Below, one piece after another: positions 1 through 5,065 of a DNA stretch of 5,065 nucleotides. Every line of letters starts with the position of its first letter. The first letter of the stretch is position 1. The notes below the pieces were generated by a model, which was not told where the DNA came from, did not search any database, and was given only the letters and a program-made list of their open reading frames with translations. The stretch covers positions 1-5,065 of the forward strand of contig CADCOX010000088.1 of assembly GCA_902803195.1 (NCBI GenBank). The letters run 5' to 3'. Made by a program: the position numbers and the translations under genes. The stretch is from an uncultured Bacteroidales bacterium. Lineage in GTDB: Bacteria > Bacteroidota > Bacteroidia > Bacteroidales > Bacteroidaceae.

Positions 1-22
1 AGGGCCGCTTCACAGCGACCCT
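1..22 (-). repeat. Inverted repeat, 9-bp hairpin with GNRA loop
   Basis: Arms lie at 1-9 and 14-22, with the loop at 10-13. All nine pairs form in minus-strand RNA (one G-U at positions 18/5). GCAAC precedes the stem on the minus strand (27-23), so the stem may be longer and continue past the left edge. No T-run is visible, so terminator function cannot be judged. Confidence 0.6.
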
Positions 23-86
23 GTTGCTTCAGTCTTTAGGTATTAGTCCGTTTAAGGTAAAAAGATTGTTTATTTCAGGATAACGG
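1..86 (-). ncRNA. 5' portion of a structured leftward RNA (small RNA or mRNA leader), cut by the window edge
   Basis: Seen: on the minus strand a TAACTTTG promoter-like box (90-97) is followed by a stretch with no open frame of note and a strong hairpin at 1-22. Read as minus-strand RNA, AGGGUCGCU pairs with AGCGGCCCU over 9 bp, including one G-U wobble, and closes on GUGA, a GNRA tetraloop. On the plus strand the same bases give a C-A mismatch and a UCAC loop, so the fold favours leftward transcription. A further possible pairing joins CCGUU at 86-82 with AACGG at 53-49. Inference: this is a regulatory leader of a gene to the left, or a stand-alone small RNA. A cold-shock or RNA-helicase leader and the Bacteroidales 6S-type RNA are possibilities I cannot decide between. 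The 5' end is estimated from the promoter box; the 3' end lies outside the window. Confidence 0.4.
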
Positions 87-89
87 CCA

Positions 90-97
90 CAAAGTTA
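90..97 (-). promoter_or_regulatory. Bacteroidota -7 promoter box, leftward
   Basis: The minus strand reads TAACTTTG, an exact match to the TAnnTTTG consensus of the Bacteroidota primary sigma factor. No TTTG element is found at the usual spacing of about 20 nt upstream; a TTTG at 105-102 is too close. The predicted start of transcription falls near 83-86, just upstream of the structured segment at 1-86. An 8-base degenerate match can occur by chance; the structured RNA directly downstream is what supports it. Confidence 0.45.
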
Positions 98-254
98 ATA
101 CCAAACGCGATACGTTGTCCTAAAAAAAGTATGTTGTGCAACATATTTTCGGTTTTTCGGCTCTTTTTTGCTTAAAAAACGACACATTTAGCCCCAAAAC
201 ACAGCAATCTACCCTGCCGTTAAAGGCCTAAACGCCACGAAAACGTGTCAATTT
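98..254. other. AT-rich intergenic spacer without a gene
   Basis: The 157 bases between the kinase stop and the leftward promoter box hold no credible coding frame. Visible items are the dyad with T-run at 122-145, a repeated TTTTCGG at 146-152 and 154-160, an A/T-only inverted repeat (six T at 164-169, six A at 174-179) and a short CACG-AAAA-CGTG hairpin at 236-247 just after the kinase stop. None of the last three is strong enough for a separate functional call. Confidence 0.5.
122..145 (-). terminator. Possible intrinsic terminator of the kinase gene
   Basis: Reading leftward after the kinase stop, the minus strand has TATGTTG, a CA centre and CAACATA (145-130), then C and seven T residues (128-122). 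The stem is 6-7 bp, AT-rich and tightly looped, so it would be a weak terminator. It sits between the kinase gene and the next leftward promoter-like box at 90-97, which is where a terminator is expected. The same 16-bp dyad could instead be an operator upstream of that promoter. Confidence 0.35.
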
Positions 255-1127
255 TCAAGCACCATGGTACGCTGCCATGCCGAGGATAGGTTGCTGCTCT
301 ATCTGACCGACCTCGAAGCCCTCCACCTCAGCTGCCTCGCGAAGCTCACTCTCGAACTGAGAAGCTATACCACCAACGAAACCCACTGGAAGATCGTGTC
401 GACCATAAGCCGACACATTCCGACGGAAGAAAGCACGAAAACTCGCCAGCAGCAGCTGATGAATGCTCTCGTCTTCGCGATGTTCAACGATGAAAGGCAC
501 CAACGAAGCCAAGAAACGATTGGCCTGTGGCTGGCGATACACAGCGTCGATGATGGCGGTCGGAGTCAACTCAAATCGTTCCAGAAAGGCTTCACAGAGG
601 CCTTCCGACAATTGGCCTTTCAGCAAATCGCCGACCAACGTCTTGCCCAGCACAGCACCACTGCCTTCATCGCCCAGAATCCAGCCCAGTGGCGATACAT
701 TGGCGACAATCTTTTCGCCATCATAAAGACATGAGTTCGAGCCTGTTCCAAGGATACATGCAACTCCTTCTTTAACCCCAAACAACGCCCTTGCTGCGCC
801 CAGCAAGTCGCTCTCGACAGCCACCTTCGCACCAACGAAAGCCGACTCCAGCGCACTCCTCACAGCCTCAGCGTAAGGCGCTATACATCCCGCACCATAA
901 AAATAGACTTCCTCCACTACGTCCCGTCCTGTATGTTGCGATTCCATCGCAACTCCACCCAGGTAACTGCCCAAACTGGCCGCCACCCCTTCCACCACTT
1001 GCTGGATAAGGGCGGCATCATCGCGAACGGGGTTAAGCCCCACGCTGTCCACTCGGATATCGGTCGACGACGGACGGCGAATGAGCCATGTCGTCTTCGT
1101 TGAACCACTGTCTGCTATCAGTTTCAT
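255..1127 (-). CDS. BadF/BadG-family sugar kinase, N-acetylglucosamine kinase-like
   Basis: This 290-residue protein belongs to the actin-fold (ASKHA) ATPases of the BadF/BadG/BcrA/BcrD family, which in Bacteroidota are mostly cytoplasmic amino-sugar kinases. Seen: phosphate-1 motif DSGSTKT at residues 6-12; YGAGC at 77-81; ESDLLGAARAL around 105-115, whose Asp107 sits where the catalytic base of GlcNAc kinases is expected; phosphate-2 motif GTGSNS at 127-132; GDEGSG at 152-157; adenosine-motif VGGIAS at 251-256; and the family ending QQPILGMAAYHG. Length is normal and no motif is missing. The start is set by ATG at 1127-1125, three residues before the first strand; the A-rich upstream stretch has no clear Shine-Dalgarno. 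Known: such enzymes phosphorylate GlcNAc or related sugars at C6 using ATP, often in cell-wall sugar recycling. Inference: the exact substrate, since no murQ, nagA or transporter neighbour is in view. It is divergent from the DUF3078 gene. Confidence 0.88.
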   Translation of the reverse strand: MKLIADSGSTKTTWLIRRPSSTDIRVDSVGLNPVRDDAALIQQVVEGVAASLGSYLGGVAMESQHTGRDVVEEVYFYGAGCIAPYAEAVRSALESAFVGAKVAVESDLLGAARALFGVKEGVACILGTGSNSCLYDGEKIVANVSPLGWILGDEGSGAVLGKTLVGDLLKGQLSEGLCEAFLERFELTPTAIIDAVYRQPQANRFLASLVPFIVEHREDESIHQLLLASFRAFFRRNVSAYGRHDLPVGFVGGIASQFESELREAAEVEGFEVGQIEQQPILGMAAYHGA

Positions 1128-1140
1128 CTTTACTACTTGT

Positions 1141-1240
1141 TTATGGTCGTTTATTCTCTTTATTCTCGTTTTCGCTCGTAAATAATCTCGTTTTTACGCT
1201 TGTTGAACTCGTTTTCCCGAGCTCGCTACTCACGTTTCAA
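1141..1240. repeat. Cluster of short direct repeats in the divergent intergenic region
   Basis: The 9-mer TTTATTCTC occurs twice back to back (1150-1158, 1159-1167). CTCGTTTT occurs at 1165-1172, 1187-1194 and 1208-1215, with starts 22 and 21 bp apart. Looser copies are GTCGTTT at 1146-1152 and CACGTTT at 1231-1237. An 8-bp palindrome CGAGCTCG lies at 1218-1225. If the minus promoter at 1246-1253 is used, the repeats lie in the kinase leader and read AAAACGAG in the RNA. The function is unknown; a binding array or slippage-derived repeats are both possible. Confidence 0.5.
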
Positions 1241-1245
1241 TGCGC

Positions 1246-1253
1246 CAAAAGTA
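1246..1253 (-). promoter_or_regulatory. Candidate -7 promoter box for the kinase gene
   Basis: The minus strand reads TACTTTTG, matching TAnnTTTG, followed by GCGC. It is the only such match on this strand between the kinase start and the DUF3078 start that I found. It implies a leader of roughly 110 nt that carries the short repeats at 1141-1240. No convincing -33 TTTG is seen at normal spacing. Confidence 0.4.
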
Positions 1254-1358
1254 GTCAAAACATTTGATTTTTGCCTCATAAAAGCCCAAAAATACACATT
1301 ATTTATAAAAAAGACACGCTTAACGCCACCGAAAAGCACAACTTCCCGACTATTTTCG

Positions 1359-1366
1359 TATCTTTG
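1359..1366 (+). promoter_or_regulatory. Candidate -7 promoter box for the DUF3078 gene
   Basis: TATCTTTG matches TAnnTTTG exactly and is followed by CGCC, a common context in Bacteroidales promoters as I recall them. It ends 19 nt before the ATG at 1386, so the predicted leader is only about 15 nt. A clear -33 element is not visible. The box also argues that the coding region cannot begin far upstream, at 1200. Confidence 0.55.
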
Positions 1367-1385
1367 CGCCAAAATTTATGCGACT

Positions 1386-2729
1386 ATGAAAAAGCTTTTC
1401 TTCATCCTGACAGCTCTGTTAGCGTTTGCCTTCTACGCCAGCGCGGCCAACAACCCCTCGGCGGCTACTGATTCCATCTTGCGCAACTACACCGACTCGC
1501 TTCACGCGTTGGTCGCACGTCAAGCTGCGCAGGCCACCATCGGACAGAAGACGCCGAGTCCCTACCTCTTCCATCTCCTCGGCCCTGGCACCCTCTACCA
1601 TAGTGCGCTCACTCAGCAGATGGCACAAGCCACGCCACCTGCTGCCGTCAATAGCAACCTACCTGCGCTCGGCTCTACCGACGACGAGCAACTCCTCCTT
1701 CACGAAGCTTCCAACCAAGAACTCAGCTTGGCCTACATTCGCATTCCGCAGCTCTTCAGCACCACCCAGACGGCACTCGCCGAGACTGGCGGCATACGCT
1801 CGGACCTCGCACAGACCGTCGTGGAGGACGTCAAACTCGCCGAGAAAGTGGTCGAAGATGTGCCCGATGTCATCGTAGAGGCTGCCGAACCCGAAGTGAA
1901 GCGACCCAATTTCTGGACGTTCAAAGGCAACGGAAGCATCCAATTCAATCAGAACTACTATTCGAAGAACTGGTACCAAGGCGGTGAGAACACCTATTCG
2001 ATGATCAACCAGTTGTCGTTCGATGCCAATTTCAACAACCAACGTAAAGTGCAGTGGGACAATAAATTCGAAGCGCAACTCGGCTTCCAGACATCGCAGA
2101 GTAGCGTGCCCAAGTTCCGTCCCAACAGCAACCTCCTGCGTCTGACCTCCAACCTCGGCATCAAAGCCATCGGCAACTGGAACTACTCGGCTCAACTCCA
2201 GCTTCAGTCGCAGCCCTACCGAGGCTATCAAGGTTCCTCACGAAACGTCATATCCGACTTCCTCTCGCCGTTGTATGTCCGCTCGTCAATCGGTATGGAC
2301 TACAACATCAAGAAGAAACGCTTCACTGGAAAGCTACACTTGGCACCGCTCTCCTATGTCATCACCTACGTCCACGTCGACAGCCGCGTCACGCGCTATG
2401 GCATCGTCAAAGGGCATCACTCCAAGCACGAGTGGGGTCCCAACATCGACTTCACCTTCGACTACAAGATCACCAAGGACATCTCGTGGCACTCTCGCCT
2501 CTACTGGTTCTCCAACTTCAAACTCACACGAATCGAGAACGAGCACACCATCAACTTCTCCATCAACAAGTACCTCTCGAGCAAGCTCTACCTCTATCCG
2601 CGCTACGAGGACACCAAGTTCTACAACTTCAAGCAAAACGAGGACGGCAGTCGCGCCGAGGATAGCGCACGCCGCACCCACTGGATGTTCAAGGAATGGC
2701 TCTCGCTCGGCTTGAACTACGACTTCTAA
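1386..2729 (+). CDS. DUF3078 family outer-membrane beta-barrel protein
   Basis: The product has 447 residues. Seen: a signal peptide at 1-20 (MKK, hydrophobic core LFFILTALLAFAFYA, cleavage after ASA); a variable Ala/Ser/Thr-rich segment with SPYLFHLLGPGTLY; an acidic stretch near 144-170 with the echo VVEDV...VVEDV; then from about 174 a domain opening PNFWTFKGNGSIQFNQNYYSKNW with NWYQGGEN near 195-202, rich in alternating aromatic/polar strands and ending LSLGLNYDF. A C-terminal Phe after alternating residues is typical of outer-membrane barrels. Known: DUF3078 proteins are common in Bacteroidota and have no assigned function; I recall relatives in Prevotella with the same layout. Inference: it sits in the outer membrane. 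The frame is open back to 1200, but the start at 1386 is chosen because it begins the signal peptide and follows the promoter box. It leads engB by 32 nt, so the two may be co-transcribed. Confidence 0.85.
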   Translation: MKKLFFILTALLAFAFYASAANNPSAATDSILRNYTDSLHALVARQAAQATIGQKTPSPYLFHLLGPGTLYHSALTQQMAQATPPAAVNSNLPALGSTDDEQLLLHEASNQELSLAYIRIPQLFSTTQTALAETGGIRSDLAQTVVEDVKLAEKVVEDVPDVIVEAAEPEVKRPNFWTFKGNGSIQFNQNYYSKNWYQGGENTYSMINQLSFDANFNNQRKVQWDNKFEAQLGFQTSQSSVPKFRPNSNLLRLTSNLGIKAIGNWNYSAQLQLQSQPYRGYQGSSRNVISDFLSPLYVRSSIGMDYNIKKKRFTGKLHLAPLSYVITYVHVDSRVTRYGIVKGHHSKHEWGPNIDFTFDYKITKDISWHSRLYWFSNFKLTRIENEHTINFSINKYLSSKLYLYPRYEDTKFYNFKQNEDGSRAEDSARRTHWMFKEWLSLGLNYDF

Positions 2730-2761
2730 CTTGGTTCACACCCCTACCCAAGAGCCACATC

Positions 2762-3373
2762 ATGGACATCAAGAACGCCGCCTACCTCAAGAGTAGCGCA
2801 CTCATCAGCCAATGCCCCGAGCACCACTGCCCCGAGTACGCCTTCATTGGCCGCTCCAATGTCGGCAAATCCAGTCTCATCAACATGCTGACGGGCAACA
2901 AGAAACTGGCCAAGACCTCGGCCACTCCCGGCAAGACGTTGCTCATCAACCACTTCGTCATTAACGGAGGACAATGGTACCTCGTCGACCTTCCCGGTTA
3001 TGGCTTTGCCAAACGCAGCAAGACCGAACGTACAAAGCTCGAGAAAATGATCTCCAGCTACATCCTACAGCGTGAGTGCTTGACCAACCTCTTCGTGCTC
3101 ATCGACTGCCGTCACGAACCGCAACAGGTGGACCTCGACTTCATGCGATGGCTCGGAGAGAGCGGTGTGCCCTTCAGCATCGTCTTCACCAAAGCCGACA
3201 AACTCAGCCGAGCCAAACTCAGCGAGAGCATCAACGCCTACCTGCAACGCCTCGCCGACGAATGGGACCCTCTCCCACCCCATTTCATCACCTCTGCAGA
3301 GACCAAGCAAGGACGCGAAGAACTCCTCAACTACATTGGAGAAATCAACGAGGAAATCAGTAATAATGCATAA
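2762..3373 (+). CDS. engB: Ribosome-biogenesis GTP-binding protein EngB (YihA/YsxC)
   Basis: This 203-residue TrmE-Era-EngA-EngB-Septin-type GTPase has the normal family length. Seen: a G1 loop GRSNVGKS at residues 30-37; a G2 switch SATPGKT at 53-59; G3 DLPG at 76-79 followed by YGFAKR; G4 TKAD at 143-146; and G5 TSAE at 177-180, where many relatives have TSS. Known: EngB is a cytoplasmic GTPase needed for late assembly of the large (50S) ribosomal subunit and is essential in several bacteria. The frame is open upstream to 2696, overlapping the DUF3078 gene, but ATG at 2762 gives MDIKNAAYLKSS, the usual EngB opening, and leaves a 32-nt gap with no clear Shine-Dalgarno. Dependence on a promoter ahead of the DUF3078 gene is likely, since the gap is too small for an obvious promoter and none is seen. 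Confidence 0.95.
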   Translation: MDIKNAAYLKSSALISQCPEHHCPEYAFIGRSNVGKSSLINMLTGNKKLAKTSATPGKTLLINHFVINGGQWYLVDLPGYGFAKRSKTERTKLEKMISSYILQRECLTNLFVLIDCRHEPQQVDLDFMRWLGESGVPFSIVFTKADKLSRAKLSESINAYLQRLADEWDPLPPHFITSAETKQGREELLNYIGEINEEISNNA

Positions 3374-3502
3374 TCTTCTCCGCCACTAAGGTCACTTTAT
3401 TGCGTTTTCAGCATGAAAGAATAAATAATCATTGAATCGTAAATAGCAATTGAAAATAGCATAATCATCAGATAGAAAGATTGTTAAATCGTTATTAAGT
3501 AT
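3374..3502 (+). other. AT-rich spacer between engB and yidC
   Basis: The 129 bases are roughly 30% G+C, far below the flanking genes. No hairpin with T-run and no exact TAnnTTTG box is seen, so neither a terminator nor a promoter can be named. Two partial repeats occur: ATTGAA followed by AAATAGCA (3431-3448) and ATTGAAAATAGCA (3449-3461). The last 30 bases before yidC are A/T-rich without a Shine-Dalgarno, a usual translation-start context in Bacteroidota. Confidence 0.5.
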
Positions 3503-5065
3503 ATGGATAAAAACACAGTTACAGGATTCATCCTCATGGCCCTCGTGCTCGTCCTCTTCTCGTGGTACAGCCGACCCTCTGAGGCACAACTCAAAGCACA
3601 ACGCGAACGCGACTCCATTGCCGCAGCACAATTCGCAGAACAACAGAAAGCAGAAGCTGAAGCGGCAAAGAAAACACTCAGCGATTCCCACACCAAGGAC
3701 ACCCTCGCCCTCGATTCCACCTCTGCACTCTTCGCCGCCTCACAAGGCACGGAGCAGCGCCTCACACTCGAGAACGACCTCGTGAAGGTGACCATCAACA
3801 CCCACGGAGGCATCATCGAGGATGTGGAACTCAAGAATTACAAGGACCAACAGAAGGAGAACATCCACCTGATTAATCCCGACGATGCCAGCATGACACT
3901 CTCACTCGCTGCCAAGCAGGAGAACATCGTCACCCGCGATCTCTATTTCCAAGCAGTAGAGCCCTCCGCCACAGCATCAGCCCCCTCCACCACTGCGCCC
4001 GAAGCTTCAGCCCCCTCCACCAATGCGCCCGAAGCAACAGCTTCGGGTCAATCCCTCACCCTTCGCCTCCCCCTCGCCTCCGGCTCACTCGACATCGACT
4101 ACACCCTGCGTCCCGATGCCTACATGGTCGACATGATTATCCGTGCCAATGGCATCTCTGACCTCTTTACGCCCTCGATGCGCACCCTTGACATCTCTTG
4201 GAACGACCGTGCACGCCAACTGGAGAAAGGCTTTGACTTCGAAAACCGCTATGCTTGCATTCGCTACCACCGCAATGACGGTAAGACCAAGAACCTCAGT
4301 GAGACTTCCGACCAAGAGAAAGACATCGAAGAAGCCCTCGACTGGGTAGCCTTCAAGAATCAGTTCTTCTCGGCCGTACTCATCAGCCAACAGCAGTTCA
4401 CCAACGCCCACTTCAAGTCGCAAGTCTATAAGAAAGGACAAGGCTACTTGAAGAACTACGAGGCCACTATGCAAACAGCCTTCGACCCCACAGGCGCACA
4501 ACCTACGCAACTGCAGTTTTACGTTGGCCCCAATGACTTCCACGTGCTCAAGGCGCATAACAAGCTAAGCCTCAACACCGACAAGAATCTCGAACTCCAG
4601 GATCTCGTGTACCTCGGATGGCCTATTGTGCGTTGGATCAACCGTTGGTTCATCATCTATCTTTTCGACTGGCTCAAGGGCTTCGGTCTCCACATGGGGC
4701 TCGTTCTCCTATTGCTGACCATCATTGTCAAAGCCCTCGTCTATCCGGCCACCAAGAAGAGTTATTTAGCCAGCGCCCGTATGCGTGTGCTTAAGCCCAA
4801 AATTGATGAGCTCAACGCCAAATATCCCAAGAAGGAGGATGCCATGAAGAAACAGCAGGAGATGATGCAACTCTACTCCCAATACGGCGTTTCGCCCATG
4901 GGTGGCTGCCTGCCAATGCTCATACAGATGCCTATCTGGATTGCACTCTTCAACTTTGTGCCTAACGCCATCGAGCTACGCGGACAGAGCTTCCTCTGGG
5001 CCGACGACCTCAGTGCTTACGACGACGTCATCCGCTGGGGCAAGGACGTCTGGCTCATCGGCGAC
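3503..5065 (+). CDS. yidC: Membrane protein insertase YidC, 3' end outside window
   Basis: 521 codons are open to the right edge; Bacteroidota YidC proteins are about 600-640 residues, so roughly 100 residues are missing. Seen: an N-terminal membrane anchor at about 6-22 (MDKNTVTGFILMALVLVLFSWY); a charged Gln/Ala/Glu linker to about residue 60; a large periplasmic domain to about 365 containing a Pro/Ser/Thr/Ala-rich insert (160-179); then the insertase core, with the first core helix near 391-415, the charged cytoplasmic hairpin KKSYLASARMRVLKPKI onward, and GVSPMGGCLPMLIQMPIWIALF near 462-483. ELRGQSFLWADDLSAYD is the usual family stretch. Known: YidC inserts and folds inner-membrane proteins alone or with SecYEG. 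Lys410 occupies the groove position held by Arg366 in E. coli. The start at 3503 is the first ATG before the anchor helix. Confidence 0.95.
   Translation, partial: MDKNTVTGFILMALVLVLFSWYSRPSEAQLKAQRERDSIAAAQFAEQQKAEAEAAKKTLSDSHTKDTLALDSTSALFAASQGTEQRLTLENDLVKVTINTHGGIIEDVELKNYKDQQKENIHLINPDDASMTLSLAAKQENIVTRDLYFQAVEPSATASAPSTTAPEASAPSTNAPEATASGQSLTLRLPLASGSLDIDYTLRPDAYMVDMIIRANGISDLFTPSMRTLDISWNDRARQLEKGFDFENRYACIRYHRNDGKTKNLSETSDQEKDIEEALDWVAFKNQFFSAVLISQQQFTNAHFKSQVYKKGQGYLKNYEATMQTAFDPTGAQPTQLQFYVGPNDFHVLKAHNKLSLNTDKNLELQDLVYLGWPIVRWINRWFIIYLFDWLKGFGLHMGLVLLLLTIIVKALVYPATKKSYLASARMRVLKPKIDELNAKYPKKEDAMKKQQEMMQLYSQYGVSPMGGCLPMLIQMPIWIALFNFVPNAIELRGQSFLWADDLSAYDDVIRWGKDVWLIGD
3980..4039 (+). 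repeat. 30-bp tandem duplication inside yidC
   Basis: Units 3980-4009 and 4010-4039 match at 27 of 30 bases and encode APSTTAPEAS and APSTNAPEAT (residues 160-179). The preceding EPSATAS looks like a decayed part of another copy. The array is in frame, Pro/Ser/Thr/Ala-rich, and lies in the periplasmic domain, most likely as a surface loop. Confidence 0.85.
4028..4047 (+). repeat. Perfect 8-bp inverted repeat in yidC coding sequence
   Basis: CCCGAAGC (4028-4035) and GCTTCGGG (4040-4047) are perfect reverse complements around an AACA loop. The left arm falls at the end of the second tandem unit and the right arm just after it. No T-run follows, so it is not an intrinsic terminator; it may pause ribosomes or replication, or be a by-product of the duplication. 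Confidence 0.6.

Noticed and set aside
39..102. GGTATTA / TAATACC inverted repeat at 39-45 and 96-102
   Set aside because: One arm overlaps the promoter box upstream of the predicted start, so it cannot fold in the RNA; 7 bp at this distance is compatible with chance.
164..179. Six T, GCTT, six A as a terminator
   Set aside because: The stem is made of A-T pairs only and is too weak for a terminator on either strand.
264..734. Long plus-strand open frame (156 codons) across the kinase gene
   Set aside because: It lies fully antisense to a gene with all kinase motifs; its translation has no recognisable domain and the composition of a shadow frame.
1200..1385. Longer N-terminus for the DUF3078 protein, starting at 1200
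   Set aside because: It would bury the signal peptide behind 62 residues with no membrane or domain features and would span the TATCTTTG promoter box.
1659..2231. Minus-strand open frame of 190 codons within the DUF3078 gene
   Set aside because: It is antisense to a clear barrel protein with a signal peptide; the long frame follows from C-rich third positions on the coding strand.
2730..2752. CTTGG...CCAAG hairpin between the DUF3078 gene and engB as a terminator
   Set aside because: It has only 5 bp with a 13-nt loop and no T-run.
2696..2761. Longer EngB starting inside the DUF3078 gene
   Set aside because: The extra 22 residues do not resemble any EngB N-terminus; MDIKNAAYL at 2762 does.
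4085..4558. Minus-strand open frame of 157 codons within yidC
   Set aside because: It is antisense to the periplasmic domain of yidC, with no motif or start context of its own.

Overview
The window looks like chromosomal DNA from a Bacteroidales bacterium, most likely a Prevotella-type lineage. The main evidence is protein resemblance: a DUF3078 outer-membrane protein, an EngB and a YidC that all read like Prevotella/Bacteroides versions. There are also promoter-like TAnnTTTG boxes of the Bacteroidota type, genes without clear Shine-Dalgarno sequences, and codon use that leans on C-ending codons (CTC, TTC, AAC) in genes set between AT-rich spacers. No mobile element, CRISPR array, tRNA or rRNA is visible.

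Layout from left to right. Positions 1-97 hold what appears to be the start of a leftward transcript: a TAACTTTG box (90-97, minus) followed by a segment whose hairpin at 1-22 pairs fully, with a GNRA loop, only when read as minus-strand RNA. This is a small RNA or the 5' leader of a gene outside the window. Positions 98-254 are an AT-rich spacer with a hairpin plus T-run that could end the next gene. 255-1127 (minus) encodes a BadF/BadG-type sugar kinase resembling N-acetylglucosamine kinase. 1128-1385 is a divergent intergenic region with one candidate promoter per strand and a cluster of short repeats.

From 1386 rightward three genes follow on the plus strand: a secreted DUF3078 beta-barrel protein (1386-2729), the ribosome-assembly GTPase EngB (2762-3373) and the membrane insertase YidC (3503 to beyond the right edge, 521 codons seen). 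The first two are 32 nt apart and no terminator is visible between any of them, so co-transcription is plausible. The 129-nt gap before yidC could hide a separate start. The theme is envelope and ribosome biogenesis: an outer-membrane protein, a factor for the large ribosomal subunit, and the insertase for inner-membrane proteins.

The protein genes are mostly ordinary housekeeping genes. The less ordinary signals are the structured leftward RNA at the left edge, the TCGTTT-type repeats in the divergent region, and a recent 30-bp tandem duplication with a perfect 8-bp hairpin inside yidC. I see no evidence for a complete new multi-gene system here.
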